Positions 7,657 through 16,853 of a stretch of 64,000 nt of DNA are shown one piece after another (position 1 is the first letter of the stretch; every line of letters starts with the position of its first letter). Made by a program: the position numbers and the translations under genes. The stretch comes from Salinibacterium sp. SWN248. GTDB lineage: Bacteria; Actinomycetota; Actinomycetes; Actinomycetales; Microbacteriaceae. The stretch lies in the NCBI RefSeq assembly GCF_015864575.1, contig NZ_JADYWW010000001.1:1077719-1141718 (forward strand), in the 5' to 3' direction. A model generated the notes under the pieces. It saw only the letters and a program-made list of their open reading frames with translations, was not told where the DNA came from and ran no database searches.

Positions 7657-9251
7657 AGCGGAATGTTTCCGTGCTTCTTGGGCGGCATGCTCGCGCGTTT
7701 GGTGCGCAGTGCGCGCAGTGCCTTGACGACCTGCACGCGAGTGGCAGCGGGTTCGATGACTCCATCGAGCTCTCCGCGCTCGGCCGCGAGGAACGGGCTA
7801 GCAACGTTGTAGGTGTACTCGTTGGCCAAGCGAGTGCGCACGGCTGCGACATCCTCACCAGCAGCCTCCGCGGCCTTGATCTCACCGCGGTACAGGATGT
7901 TGACGGCGCCTTGGCCACCCATGACGGCGATCTCCGCGGTCGGCCATGCGTAGTTGAGGTCGGCACCCAATTGCTTGGAGCCCATGACGATGTAGGCCCC
8001 GCCGTACGCCTTGCGAGTGATGACGGTGACGAGCGGCACTGTTGCTTCGGCGTAGGCGTAGAGGAGCTTGGCGCCACGGCGAATAACGCCGGTCCACTCC
8101 TGATCGGTGCCCGGCAGGTAACCGGGAACGTCGACGAGAGTGAGGATCGGGATGCTGAACGCGTCGCAGAAACGAACGAAGCGCGAAGCCTTCTCGCCAG
8201 CCTCGATATTGAGGGTTCCGGCCATAGCCTGCGGCTGGTTGGCGACGATGCCCACCGAGCGGCCTTCAACGCGACCGAAACCGACCACGATGTTGGGGGC
8301 GAAGAGAGGCTGGGTTTCAAGGAAATCGCCGTTGTCGACGATGTGCTCGATAATCGTCTTCACGTCATAGGGCTGGTTGGGGCTGTCGGGAATGATCGCG
8401 TTGAGCTTGCGATCCTCATCCGTGATTTCCAACTCAACTTCACTCTCGTAGATGGGAGCATCCGAGAGGTTGTTGTCGGGCAAGAAACCGACGAGGGTGC
8501 GGGCGTAGTCGAGAGCATCCTCTTCATCGCTCGCCAGGTAGTGGGCAACGCCCGAAACCTTGTTGTGGGTGAGCGCGCCGCCGAGCTCTTCCATGCCGAC
8601 GTCTTCACCCGTAACGGTCTTGATGACGTCGGGGCCGGTCACAAACATTTGGCTGGTCTTGTCGACCATGATCACAAAGTCGGTGAGCGCGGGGGAGTAC
8701 ACGGCGCCACCGGCGGCCGGGCCCATGATGATCGAGATCTGGGGGATGACACCCGAAGCCTGAGTGTTGCGGCGGAAAATCTCGCCGTACTTGCCGAGAG
8801 CAACAACACCCTCCTGGATGCGAGCTCCACCGGAGTCGAGCATGCCGATGATCGGAACGCCGGTCTTCATGGCGTGATCCATGACCTTGATGATCTTTTC
8901 GCCGGCAACCTCACCGAGCGAACCGCCGAAGATCGTGAAGTCTTGGGCATACACGGCAACTTGGCGGCCGTGGATGGTGCCGACACCCGTGACGACAGCG
9001 TCACCGTATGGACGCTTCTTTTCCATGCCGAACGCGTGGGTGCGGTGGCGAACGAACTCGTCGAGTTCCACGAACGAGCCGTGGTCGAGCAACTGCTCGA
9101 TGCGCTCTCGGGCGGTCATCTTGCCCTTGGCGTGCTGCTTTTCAATGGCCGCGTCACCGCTGGCAGTTACGGCTTCGTGGTAGCGGTTCTTGAGATCGGC
9201 GATCCGGCCGGCGGTCGTGAACATGTCTGGAGTCGAGTTGTCTTCGGTCAC
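7653..9251 (-). CDS. accD: Acyl-CoA (propionyl/acetyl-CoA) carboxylase beta subunit
   Basis: A 532-residue carboxyltransferase that moves the carboxyl group from biotin to an acyl-CoA. N- and C-terminal crotonase-like halves are both complete: [13 protein letters not shown] and [17 protein letters not shown] lie in the N half, and [15 protein letters not shown] and [14 protein letters not shown] in the C half. These match propionyl-CoA carboxylase beta chains such as AccD5. Substrate choice depends on one active-site residue that I did not map. GTG at 9251 is preferred because a TAAAGT box lies 6 bases upstream (leaderless type). It forms an operon with accE and faces birA, whose product biotinylates the alpha subunit. 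Confidence 0.93.
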   Translation of the reverse strand: MTEDNSTPDMFTTAGRIADLKNRYHEAVTASGDAAIEKQHAKGKMTARERIEQLLDHGSFVELDEFVRHRTHAFGMEKKRPYGDAVVTGVGTIHGRQVAVYAQDFTIFGGSLGEVAGEKIIKVMDHAMKTGVPIIGMLDSGGARIQEGVVALGKYGEIFRRNTQASGVIPQISIIMGPAAGGAVYSPALTDFVIMVDKTSQMFVTGPDVIKTVTGEDVGMEELGGALTHNKVSGVAHYLASDEEDALDYARTLVGFLPDNNLSDAPIYESEVELEITDEDRKLNAIIPDSPNQPYDVKTIIEHIVDNGDFLETQPLFAPNIVVGFGRVEGRSVGIVANQPQAMAGTLNIEAGEKASRFVRFCDAFSIPILTLVDVPGYLPGTDQEWTGVIRRGAKLLYAYAEATVPLVTVITRKAYGGAYIVMGSKQLGADLNYAWPTAEIAVMGGQGAVNILYRGEIKAAEAAGEDVAAVRTRLANEYTYNVASPFLAAERGELDGVIEPAATRVQVVKALRALRTKRASMPPKKHGNIPL

Positions 9252-9257
9252 TGTGTC

Positions 9258-9263
9258 ACTTTA
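9258..9263 (-). promoter_or_regulatory. -10 box for a leaderless accD transcript
   Basis: TAAAGT on the minus strand is separated by 6 bases from the GTG start at 9251. No ribosome-binding site lies between them. Confidence 0.6.
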
Positions 9264-9364
9264 CCCACCCATCCCGTGCTTGTGTGGTTGGCGGAACCCA
9301 CAAGTTTTAGGCCGGTTTCATTGAGGAAACACTAGAGACGGCATCCGCAGGCGCTTCGGCGCTC

Positions 9365-9370
9365 TACGCT
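9365..9370 (+). promoter_or_regulatory. -10 box for a leaderless birA transcript
   Basis: TACGCT is separated by 6 bases (GAAGCG) from the ATG at 9377, placing the transcription start on the start codon. The 125-bp gap to accD therefore holds two back-to-back promoters. Confidence 0.62.
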
Positions 9371-9376
9371 GAAGCG

Positions 9377-10153
9377 ATGCACTTGCCATTGAGTACCGCC
9401 GTTCTGCCGCTGCTTGAGCATGTTGATGAAATCGGCTCGACCAACCAAGAACTCTTGGCGCGCGCCGCCCGGGGCGAGACTGAACACCTTTCGGCTCTCG
9501 TGACCACCAATCAGACGGCCGGTCGCGGACGCTTGGGGCGAGAATGGGTGGCCCCTCCGGGAAAAACATTCGCCGTTTCCGTGCTGGTGGCGCCCGAAAA
9601 TGCGCCCATTGAAGCACTGTCGTGGATGCCCCTCATCGGCGGGCTGGCGATGGCCCGCGCCGTGCGCAGCTTCGTCACTGACCGCGAGGTGACCCTCAAA
9701 TGGCCCAATGACGTGCAGATCGAGGGTCTGAAAGTGTCGGGGTTGCTCTCGGAACTCGTGGCGGGCGGCACCGGAGTGATCGTGGGAGCGGGACTGAATC
9801 TCACCATCGAGCGCGACGAGCTGCCGACATCCGTCGCCACTTCTCTCGTGTTGGAAGGCGCCGAGCCCAGCTTCGATGAGGCGCTGAGTCGCTACTTGGC
9901 CGAACTCGCCCAACTTGTCGAACAATTTATTGCTGCTGGACTCGATCCGGTACGAAGCGGTGTCGCGGATGCCGTGCGGGCCGAGTGCGGAACTATCGGT
10001 CGTCGAGTGCGTGTGGAGTTGCCTGGCGGCGCCCGAATCTTTGGAACGGCCGAAACCGTCGACGATAAGGGCCAACTCGTGGTTAAGGATGATGCGAACG
10101 GCCTGCTGCAGCACGTCGCGGCCGGCGACGTCACTCACCTGCGGTATGAATGA
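9377..10153 (+). CDS. birA: Biotin--[acetyl-CoA-carboxylase] ligase
   Basis: A 258-residue biotin protein ligase that makes biotinyl-AMP and attaches biotin to the AMKM lysine of the carboxylase. It shows GSTNQ (20-24), the biotin/ATP loop GRGRLGREW (49-57), KWPND (108-112) and K119 in LKVSGLL, followed by the small C-terminal SH3-like domain. There is no N-terminal helix-turn-helix, so it cannot repress biotin genes as E. coli BirA does. It is divergent from accD and three bases upstream of a PH-domain membrane gene, with which it is probably cotranscribed. Confidence 0.93.
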   Translation: MHLPLSTAVLPLLEHVDEIGSTNQELLARAARGETEHLSALVTTNQTAGRGRLGREWVAPPGKTFAVSVLVAPENAPIEALSWMPLIGGLAMARAVRSFVTDREVTLKWPNDVQIEGLKVSGLLSELVAGGTGVIVGAGLNLTIERDELPTSVATSLVLEGAEPSFDEALSRYLAELAQLVEQFIAAGLDPVRSGVADAVRAECGTIGRRVRVELPGGARIFGTAETVDDKGQLVVKDDANGLLQHVAAGDVTHLRYE

Positions 10154-10156
10154 TCT

Positions 10157-10696
10157 ATGCCGAATGAGATGAGCGTTCAGCGTGAGGCTATTGTTGCCCG
10201 CGTTCGCTCTCACGCGCGTGCACTGGCGTTCCCGGGCATCGTTTTCGTGGCGACGGCGGGTGCTCTCGGCTATTTCTTCGGCAGTTTCCCGGAGGATTGG
10301 CAGAATCTCGCGCTCCTCACCGCTGGGCTGCTCCTCATTGTCGTGGCGTGGTTCTTGCCCTTCTTTGGCTGGCTTGCCCGCAATTACACGATCACGACGC
10401 GGCGCGTGGTGCTCTCGAGTGGAGTCTTTGTGCGCATCCGGCAAGAGTTGCTGCACAGTCGTGGCTACGACGTCACGGTGCGTCAGTCCTGGATTCAGCG
10501 GATGTTCGGCAGCGGTGATCTGCTCATCAACGCCGGTCACGATCACCCCGTCGTGCTGCGCGACATTCCCTCTGTCGCGCTCACGCAAGCAGCTCTGCAC
10601 GACCTTATGGAGAACAACCAAAACGTGGTTTCGCTGCGTCGGCAGCGGGAAGAATCGCAGGCGTCAGACGAGACCGCCGTGTGGGGAACCCGCTAA
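10157..10696 (+). CDS. PH-domain membrane protein (YdbS-like)
   Basis: A 179-residue membrane protein. Two hydrophobic segments (about 23-42 and 51-71) are followed by a bacterial PH-like domain with the typical YTITTRRVVLSSGVF entry and a LHSRGYDVTVRQSWIQRMFG core. Such proteins are widespread in Actinobacteria next to birA, but their role is not established. The start lies three bases after the birA stop; a second ATG at 10169 is possible. The C-terminal 25 residues are polar and probably disordered. Confidence 0.8.
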   Translation: MPNEMSVQREAIVARVRSHARALAFPGIVFVATAGALGYFFGSFPEDWQNLALLTAGLLLIVVAWFLPFFGWLARNYTITTRRVVLSSGVFVRIRQELLHSRGYDVTVRQSWIQRMFGSGDLLINAGHDHPVVLRDIPSVALTQAALHDLMENNQNVVSLRRQREESQASDETAVWGTR

Positions 10697-10767
10697 AGCG
10701 CAGCCTTTCCGGCGACGTTGGCGCGGCATCCGCGTGAGCAAGTTACTCGGCGTCAACTCTCATCAGA

Positions 10768-10773
10768 TAGGCT
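10768..10773 (+). promoter_or_regulatory. -10 box for a leaderless nucleotide-sugar dehydrogenase transcript
   Basis: TAGGCT is separated by 7 bases from the GTG at 10781. This also argues for GTG 10781 over the upstream in-frame ATG. Confidence 0.6.
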
Positions 10774-10780
10774 GCCCGGC

Positions 10781-12082
10781 GTGAAGATTTCTGTAATCGG
10801 TTGTGGGTATTTGGGCGCCGTTCACGCGGCATCGATGGCAAAGCTTGGTCATGAGGTTGTCGGTATCGACATTGATGCGGCAAAAGTCGCGTCACTGTCG
10901 CAAGGACTAGCTCCTTTCTATGAACCCGGATTGCCGGAGTTGCTGAGCGAGACCGTTGCCGCTGGCTCGCTCGAGTTCTCAACGGAGATGTCTCGCGCTG
11001 GCGATGCACTCGTGCATTTTGTCGCGGTGGGAACACCGCAGATGGCCGATTCGAACGCGGCCGATCTGCGTTTCGTCGATGCAGCCTTCGACGCATTGCT
11101 GCCGTTCATCGGCCCGGGTCACGTTGTCGTGGGCAAATCGACTGTTCCCGTGGGCACTGCCCAGCGACTGGCCGATCTGGTTGAAGCCACCGGCGCACGC
11201 CTCGCGTGGAATCCAGAGTTCTTGCGTGAAGGCTTCGCCGTGCAAGACACGATTGCACCCGATCGACTCGTTTACGGCGTTCGTGACGGCGACGAGTTTG
11301 CAGCGAATGTTCTCGACGAGGCATATGCCTCTATCTTGGAGCGCGATACCCCCCGAATCATCACGGACTTTGCAACAGCGGAACTCGTTAAGGTCGCAGC
11401 GAACGCGTTCCTCGCCACCAAAATTTCGTTCATCAACGCGATGGCTGAAGTGGCCGAAGTTGTCGGTGCCGATGTCACTCAGCTTGCTGACGCCATCGGG
11501 CACGACCAGCGCATCGGTCGTCGTTTCTTGAACGCCGGTCTCGGTTTCGGCGGTGGCTGCCTGCCGAAGGACATCCGTGCTTTCATGGCGCGCGCGTCAG
11601 AGCTCGGTGCTGGCGATGCCCTCAGCTTCTTGGGCGAGGTCGACGCGATCAATCTTCGCCGACGCGAGCGCATGGTTGATCTGTGCCGCGAAGTGCTTGG
11701 CGGAACGATCAAGGGCGCACGAGTCGCCGTCTTGGGGCTCGCTTTCAAGCCTGATTCCGATGACGTTCGTGATTCACCAGCGCTCGATGTTGCAGCCAAG
11801 CTCGCGGAGCTGGGTGCTCACGTGCGGGCCACTGACCCTCAAGCAATCGAAACCTCGCGTCGAGTACGTCCCGGTCTTGACTACGTCGAGACCGTGGAAG
11901 AAGCGGCGAAGGATGCCGATGTCGTTCTCGTGCTCACCGAATGGCGCGAGTACCGTGCCATTGATCCGAGCACTCTTGACTCAATCGTTTCGGTGCGCGC
12001 GATCCTCGATGGGCGAAACTGCCTGGACCCGGTGCAGTGGCGAGAGGCCGGCTGGACCTACCGCGCGCTCGGTCGTCCCTAG
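10781..12082 (+). CDS. ugd: UDP-glucose/GDP-mannose 6-dehydrogenase family protein
   Basis: A 433-residue NAD-dependent dehydrogenase that oxidises a nucleotide sugar twice at C6 to the uronic acid. The Rossmann motif GCGYLG is at 7-12, the conserved lysine region ELVKVAANAF at 201-210, and the catalytic cysteine C260 in GFGGGCLPKD. The overall pattern fits UDP-glucose 6-dehydrogenase, which would supply UDP-glucuronate to the nearby surface polymers; GDP-mannose as substrate is not excluded. The start was moved 63 bases downstream of the longest frame because the Rossmann fold begins at GTG 10781 and a -10 box precedes it. Its last 102 bases overlap the convergent gtrA gene. Confidence 0.88.
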   Translation: MKISVIGCGYLGAVHAASMAKLGHEVVGIDIDAAKVASLSQGLAPFYEPGLPELLSETVAAGSLEFSTEMSRAGDALVHFVAVGTPQMADSNAADLRFVDAAFDALLPFIGPGHVVVGKSTVPVGTAQRLADLVEATGARLAWNPEFLREGFAVQDTIAPDRLVYGVRDGDEFAANVLDEAYASILERDTPRIITDFATAELVKVAANAFLATKISFINAMAEVAEVVGADVTQLADAIGHDQRIGRRFLNAGLGFGGGCLPKDIRAFMARASELGAGDALSFLGEVDAINLRRRERMVDLCREVLGGTIKGARVAVLGLAFKPDSDDVRDSPALDVAAKLAELGAHVRATDPQAIETSRRVRPGLDYVETVEEAAKDADVVLVLTEWREYRAIDPSTLDSIVSVRAILDGRNCLDPVQWREAGWTYRALGRP

Positions 12083-12598
12083 CGCGGCGTCTGCCGCGGC
12101 ATCCACTGCGATGTGAGCGGCATGGGTTGCGGCTCGTGCTGACTGCGCGGCGGCGTGCTCGGCAGCAAGAACACCGCGGCTGGGGCTGAATACCCACCAG
12201 CGGTAGAGCGCAAAACGGAATACCGCACCGAGAGCGAGACCGACGACGTTGGTCGCGATGTTATCGGCGAGCAGCGACGTGAAGTCGAGCACGTAGTGCG
12301 ACACCCACAGGCACAGTAGGCCGATTCCCATTCCGGCGACGCTCACTACCGCGAACTCAGCACCCTCGCGCGTGGCGCCAGTGCGGCCGGTCGTGGCGAA
12401 TGTCCAGCGACGGTTACCGATCCAGTTCGCGCCGATGGCGAGAGTGGTGGAAATCACTTTGGCGACCACAGGGCCTTCGTGCAGCACATCAGGTGAGAGA
12501 ATTGTGAGCCGCAACAGATTGAATACTGCGACATCGATCACAAGCCCACCGAGGCCCACTACGCCGAAACGTAGAAACTGGCCGAGCAGCTTTCGCAT
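11981..12598 (-). CDS. GtrA-family membrane protein
   Basis: A 205-residue protein with four transmembrane helices within residues 1-138, including the family segments FGVVGLGGLVIDV and ANWIGNRRWTF. GtrA proteins are thought to move lipid-linked sugars across the membrane or to assist arabinan/O-antigen glucosylation. The last 65 or so residues form an Ala/His-rich tail absent from ordinary GtrA proteins, and the final 34 are encoded antisense to the end of the dehydrogenase gene. The ribosome site GGAGAGA lies just upstream of the ATG. It is divergent from purK. Confidence 0.85.
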   Translation of the reverse strand: MRKLLGQFLRFGVVGLGGLVIDVAVFNLLRLTILSPDVLHEGPVVAKVISTTLAIGANWIGNRRWTFATTGRTGATREGAEFAVVSVAGMGIGLLCLWVSHYVLDFTSLLADNIATNVVGLALGAVFRFALYRWWVFSPSRGVLAAEHAAAQSARAATHAAHIAVDAAADAALGTTERAVGPAGLSPLHRVQAVSPIEDRAHRND

Positions 12599-12701
12599 GT
12601 GATCTCTCCAGTAGACAAGAATGGGGCAGGGCGGTTGGAAGTCTAACCCGCCAACCTAAGCCCGAAACTGGGCATCATCCTAGATAGTGCAGGAGTCTTG
12701 A

Positions 12702-13820
12702 ATGCGACCTATCGTCGGCGTCATTGGCGGAGGCCAGTTGGCCAGAATGATGATCCCGCGTGCCATCGAGCTCGGTTTCGAGCTGCGCGTACTGGCAGAG
12801 ACCGAAGGAATGTCGGCCTCCCTCGCCGCCACAGCGGTCGGCGATTACACGGATGCCGCGACGGTCCTAGAGTTTGCCCACGACGTTGATGTGATCACCT
12901 TCGACCACGAGCACGTGCCTCAGGATGTGCTTGCTGCTCTCGTGGAGGCTGGCGTCGCCGTGCATCCGGGGCCCGCTCCGCTCGCTGTTGCTCAAGACAA
13001 GATTCTGATGCGCCAGGAGCTGACGCGCCTGGGGCTGCCGGTTCCTGTCTGGGCCAGTGTCTCGAACGCAGCCGAGCTCGACACGTTTATTGCGGAAAAC
13101 GGTGGTCGCGTCATCGTGAAGACACCGCGTGGCGGATACGACGGCAAGGGCGTCCGCATCGTGGCCGCCGCCTCCGAGGTGGCTGACTGGTTCGAAGCCG
13201 GCAACCCGCTGCTGGCCGAAGAACTTGTCTCGTTCACTCGCGAGCTTGCCCAACTGGCTGCTCGAAGCCCCAGCGGAGAAGTAGCGCTCTGGCCTCTCGT
13301 GGAGTCCATCCAGCTCGATGGCGTCTGTGCCGAAGTGATTGCTCCCGCTCCCCGAGCACAAGCGTCCCTCTCCGAAGCCGCCGCCGCCATTGCTCGCGCG
13401 GTCGCCGAGAAACTCGGCGTCACGGGTGTGCTTGCCGTAGAGCTCTTCGAAACGACCGACGGTGAATTGCTCATCAACGAACTCGCAATGCGCCCGCACA
13501 ACAGCGGACACTGGACGATGGATGGCGCGGTCACGAGCCAATTCGAACAGCACGTGCGTGCCGTGCTCGATCTTCCGCTCGGCTCGACAGCCGCCCGCTC
13601 ACCGTGGACGGTCATGATCAACGTTCTCGGCGGCCCCACTTCGGGCACTATCGCTGAGCGTTACCCGCTTGCTCTCGCCAACCAACCGACAGCAAAGTTC
13701 CACGAATACGGCAAAGCGCCGCGCCCCGGCCGCAAGGTGGGGCACGTGAATGTGAGTGGCGACGACCTCGACGACGTCATGTACCGGGCGCGTGCCGCAG
13801 CAGCATTTCTGAAGGATTGA
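12702..13820 (+). CDS. purK: 5-(carboxyamino)imidazole ribonucleotide synthase
   Basis: A 372-residue ATP-grasp enzyme of purine synthesis that carboxylates aminoimidazole ribonucleotide using ATP and bicarbonate to give N5-CAIR. The N-terminus [12 protein letters not shown] is characteristic of PurK, followed by FDHEHVP, the ATP-grasp segment [15 protein letters not shown] and [18 protein letters not shown] precedes the ATG by 7 bases. It is followed closely by purE, which uses its product. Confidence 0.96.
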   Translation: MRPIVGVIGGGQLARMMIPRAIELGFELRVLAETEGMSASLAATAVGDYTDAATVLEFAHDVDVITFDHEHVPQDVLAALVEAGVAVHPGPAPLAVAQDKILMRQELTRLGLPVPVWASVSNAAELDTFIAENGGRVIVKTPRGGYDGKGVRIVAAASEVADWFEAGNPLLAEELVSFTRELAQLAARSPSGEVALWPLVESIQLDGVCAEVIAPAPRAQASLSEAAAAIARAVAEKLGVTGVLAVELFETTDGELLINELAMRPHNSGHWTMDGAVTSQFEQHVRAVLDLPLGSTAARSPWTVMINVLGGPTSGTIAERYPLALANQPTAKFHEYGKAPRPGRKVGHVNVSGDDLDDVMYRARAAAAFLKD

Positions 13821-13828
13821 GACCTAGC

Positions 13829-14332
13829 ATGGGTTCCGTGACTCAACCGCAAGTAGCTGTCGTAATGGGATCAGACTCCGACTGGAAGGTCATGGTCGAC
13901 GCTTCGGCGGCGCTTAAGGACTTCGGGATCGAGCACGAGGTCAGTGTGGTTTCGGCGCACCGCAGTGCTGAGAAGATGATTGCGTTCGGCAAAGAGGCTG
14001 CTAGTCGCGGCATCCGGGTGATTATTGCCGGTGCGGGTGGGGCAGCTCACCTTCCTGGCATGCTCGCTTCGGTAACGACGCTGCCGGTGATCGGCGTTCC
14101 CGTTCCGTTGTCGCGTCTTGATGGCATGGATTCGCTGTTGTCCATCGTTCAAATGCCGGCCGGCATCCCGGTCGCCACGGTGTCCATTGGTGGAGCGCGC
14201 AATGCGGGCATCCTCGCCGCTCGCATTCTTGGTTCAGGCGATGCCGAACTCACGACGAAGCTTGCGGACTACGCTGCCGGGCTTGAAGCCATGGTGGCTG
14301 AGAAAAACGCTGCATTGAACGCGAGCCTGTGA
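13829..14332 (+). CDS. purE: 5-(carboxyamino)imidazole ribonucleotide mutase
   Basis: A 167-residue class I PurE that moves the carboxyl group of N5-CAIR to C4. GSDSDW (14-19) and SAHRS (42-46, with catalytic H44) are the signature active-site motifs, and the [11 protein letters not shown] loop is present. ATG at 13829 is preferred; the frame is open from a TTG at 13817, but that codon touches the GAAGGA ribosome site. The stop overlaps the next gene start by 4 bases, so purK, purE and the LCP gene form one transcript. Confidence 0.95.
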   Translation: MGSVTQPQVAVVMGSDSDWKVMVDASAALKDFGIEHEVSVVSAHRSAEKMIAFGKEAASRGIRVIIAGAGGAAHLPGMLASVTTLPVIGVPVPLSRLDGMDSLLSIVQMPAGIPVATVSIGGARNAGILAARILGSGDAELTTKLADYAAGLEAMVAEKNAALNASL

Positions 14333-15687
14333 GCGCAACAAGTTCCCTTCGTCAGCCCGCCGATCGCTCAGCGGCGACGATGACGAAGCGCGCGTGGTGG
14401 TTGCTCGGGCTCAACATTCTCATTCCCGGTTCGGCCCAATTGTTGGCCGGAAACCGCAAACTTGGGCGCTTTGGTGTCGTCGCCAGCTTGATCTTTGTGT
14501 TGCTGGTAGTGGTGGGGCTTGTGCTCTCGGTAGCGTCACCGGGCACTCTCTTTACGATCGGCAGCAGCACGATCGGTCTCTGGGCGATTGCGCTGGTCCT
14601 CGTCTTTTATGCCGTGTTGTGGATCGTGCTGACTCTCAACGCGTGGAGTATTTCTGGACTTGGCCGCGCGACACCGAGTGGCCGCGCGATCGTTGCCGCC
14701 TTCAGCGCGCTCGTGCTCGTCGCCATCGCCGGGACCGCAGGCTACGGCGCCTATGTCGCGACCACGGCGAGCACTTTCTTGAGTGATGTCTTCGTCGCAG
14801 CGCCGACCAAAGAACCCATCGATGGGCGCTACAACATTCTCTTGCTCGGCGGAGACGCCGGAGCAGACCGCGACGGGCTTCGACCTGACAGCATCACCCT
14901 CGCGAGCATCGACGCCGAAACCGGCGAAGCGGTACTGATCGGTTTGCCCCGCAACATGGAACGCATCCCGTTCGTTGAGGGGTCGCCGCTGGCGGCTAAG
15001 TATCCAGACGGCTACGGAGTCTACGGCTGCGACGTCGACGTGTGTCTGTTGAACTCGGTCTACACCGAAGTTGAACTTAACACCCCTGAGTTATATCCGG
15101 ATGCCGTAGCGAACGGCAGCACGCCCGGAATCGAAGCAATGCGAGACGCTGTCGAAGGCATCACCGGTCTCAGCATCCAGTACTACGCCCTCATCGATAT
15201 GCAGGGCTTCTCAGACCTTATCGATTCACTCGGCGGAGTCACGATCAATGTCGAAGAGGCCGTGCCGATTCATGCGGATGCGGAATTCACGATCGTTGCC
15301 GAATGGATCCCCGCTGGCGTGCAGGTCATGGACGGCTATCACGCCCTCTGGTACGCCCGCTCGCGCCACGACACCACCGATTACGACCGGATGGAACGCC
15401 AGCGTCAGTTGCAGCAGGCAGTCGTCGAGCAGTTCACGCCGTCGAATGTGCTCACCAAGTTTCAGGCCATCGCGTCGGCGAGTTCGCAGGTCGTCACGAC
15501 CGATATTCCGCAGGGAAGTCTGGGCTACTTCGTGAACCTGGCCTCTAAGACGCGCTCGCTGCCGATCGGTTCGCTCGAGTTGGTTCCTGCCAACGACATC
15601 GACCCCGAATACCCCGACTTCGAGTACGTGCGCGAACTCGTTGCCGGTGTCACCACCTCGAGCGTGCCTGAGGAAGGCGCCGAGTAG
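14329..15687 (+). CDS. LytR-CpsA-Psr family glycopolymer transferase
   Basis: A 452-residue membrane enzyme of the LCP family, which transfers undecaprenyl-linked wall polymers to peptidoglycan outside the membrane. Up to four hydrophobic segments fill residues 20-145, more than the single anchor of most LCP proteins. The extracellular LCP domain starts near 167 with [10 protein letters not shown] and contains [21 protein letters not shown], a GCDVDVC segment with two cysteines, and the [18 protein letters not shown] block with the conserved arginines. GTG at 14329 overlaps the purE stop. It stands next to the polysaccharide locus and is the best candidate here for attaching that polymer to the wall. 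Confidence 0.9.
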   Translation: MSATSSLRQPADRSAATMTKRAWWLLGLNILIPGSAQLLAGNRKLGRFGVVASLIFVLLVVVGLVLSVASPGTLFTIGSSTIGLWAIALVLVFYAVLWIVLTLNAWSISGLGRATPSGRAIVAAFSALVLVAIAGTAGYGAYVATTASTFLSDVFVAAPTKEPIDGRYNILLLGGDAGADRDGLRPDSITLASIDAETGEAVLIGLPRNMERIPFVEGSPLAAKYPDGYGVYGCDVDVCLLNSVYTEVELNTPELYPDAVANGSTPGIEAMRDAVEGITGLSIQYYALIDMQGFSDLIDSLGGVTINVEEAVPIHADAEFTIVAEWIPAGVQVMDGYHALWYARSRHDTTDYDRMERQRQLQQAVVEQFTPSNVLTKFQAIASASSQVVTTDIPQGSLGYFVNLASKTRSLPIGSLELVPANDIDPEYPDFEYVRELVAGVTTSSVPEEGAE

Positions 15688-15722
15688 CGAGCGCTACTCA
15701 GCGGCGTCGTGTTGTGCGGCCC

Positions 15723-16853
15723 TTAGAGGTCAGCGTGGAGCTGCCAGACCTTCTCGGCTGACATGCGCCAGCTGAAGGCCCGCGCGCGGTCCTGGCCGGC
15801 GTAGAACAAGCGCTCAGCGAAGGGGGCATCGTTGAGCACTCGATTGATTCCCTCGGCGAGAGCTTCGGGGTATCCCTCGGCTGGTTCGCGCTCGATAACT
15901 ACTCCCGCATCGGCGGCGAGTTCGAGCAGAGCGGGCGCATCGGAATGTACGACCGGGATGCCGAAAGAGAGCGCTTCAAGCACGGGCATGCCGAAGCCGA
16001 CATCGAGATTGGGGTAAATGAAGGCCGCGGCGTGGTCGAAAATGACCGAAAGATCGTCGTTGCTCACGGTTCCCATGCCACGAACACGTTCGGGGCTGAT
16101 CTTTTCGGCGGCGAGAAACTCGGCGATGCTTTCGTCGTCGGGCTCAGGGCCCACCAGAAGCAGCACAACGTCCTCATCGATTTCTCGGAGGCCCCGGATG
16201 AGGTGGTCGATTCCGCGGTGCGGGTCGAGGCCACCGATCGCCAGCAAGAATCGCTGCGGGAGGTCGAGTTCGTTGGCGCGTTCGTCGATGTTCTCGGGAA
16301 TGCGCAGGCTTGCGCTTGCTGCACCGCTGATCACGCGCACGCGGTCGCCAAAGTTGGCGATTCCTTCGAGTTGCTGCGCGACGGTGTGGCTGGGCACCAC
16401 GATCGCGTCGGCATACTTTTCTGCGCGCTTGAGCATCGCGCGGGCCCACCCGGCTTGCCTGCTGCCGAGAGATTCGGGACGCGTCCAGGCGACAACGTCA
16501 TGCACGGTGACGGCGATTTGTTCGCCACGGTTAAGGCGGTCGTGGCGGCGTAACGGAGCCATCAGGCTGGGGGCATGCAGCATTCCGTGGCCGGGAATCT
16601 TCGTGAAACCGTGATGCCACGACGCGCGCAGCTCTCGGCGACTGAGGGCACTTTTGTGCAGTTTCGCCAAATTGGGGAGGCGGTCAGCGATGAGGTCATA
16701 CTCGGTCTCGGTCGACGCTGAGACGAACGCTTCAACCGTGCAGTTGGCGGGGGCGACGTTGATGAGTTCTCGAGTCAACTCTTCGGTGTACCGGGCAACA
16801 CTGCCGGGGGTCGGCGAGAGCATCTCATCGATGATGACGCGGAGAGTGGTCAT
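15723..16853 (-). CDS. Glycosyltransferase family 4 protein
   Basis: A 376-residue GT-B glycosyltransferase. The C-terminal nucleotide-sugar site has the family-4 pattern: GGLDPHRGIDHLIRGL near 210 and GFGMPVLEALSFGIPVVHSDAPALLELA near 305, including the E-x7-E-like carboxylates. No membrane helix is evident, so it acts on the cytoplasmic side on a lipid-linked acceptor. It is the last gene of the rmlB-rmlD operon (4-base overlap with rmlD), which suggests dTDP-rhamnose as donor; this is inference. Confidence 0.88.
   Translation of the reverse strand: MTTLRVIIDEMLSPTPGSVARYTEELTRELINVAPANCTVEAFVSASTETEYDLIADRLPNLAKLHKSALSRRELRASWHHGFTKIPGHGMLHAPSLMAPLRRHDRLNRGEQIAVTVHDVVAWTRPESLGSRQAGWARAMLKRAEKYADAIVVPSHTVAQQLEGIANFGDRVRVISGAASASLRIPENIDERANELDLPQRFLLAIGGLDPHRGIDHLIRGLREIDEDVVLLLVGPEPDDESIAEFLAAEKISPERVRGMGTVSNDDLSVIFDHAAAFIYPNLDVGFGMPVLEALSFGIPVVHSDAPALLELAADAGVVIEREPAEGYPEALAEGINRVLNDAPFAERLFYAGQDRARAFSWRMSAEKVWQLHADL

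Noticed and set aside
7671-9335. Long open frame on the plus strand (554 codons)
   Set aside because: It lies antisense to accD, whose product matches a known family over its whole length. Long antisense frames are common at high GC, and this one has no recognisable motif.
9332-10621. 429-codon frame on the minus strand
   Set aside because: It is antisense to birA and the PH-domain gene; the composition is His/Arg-rich as expected for a shadow frame.
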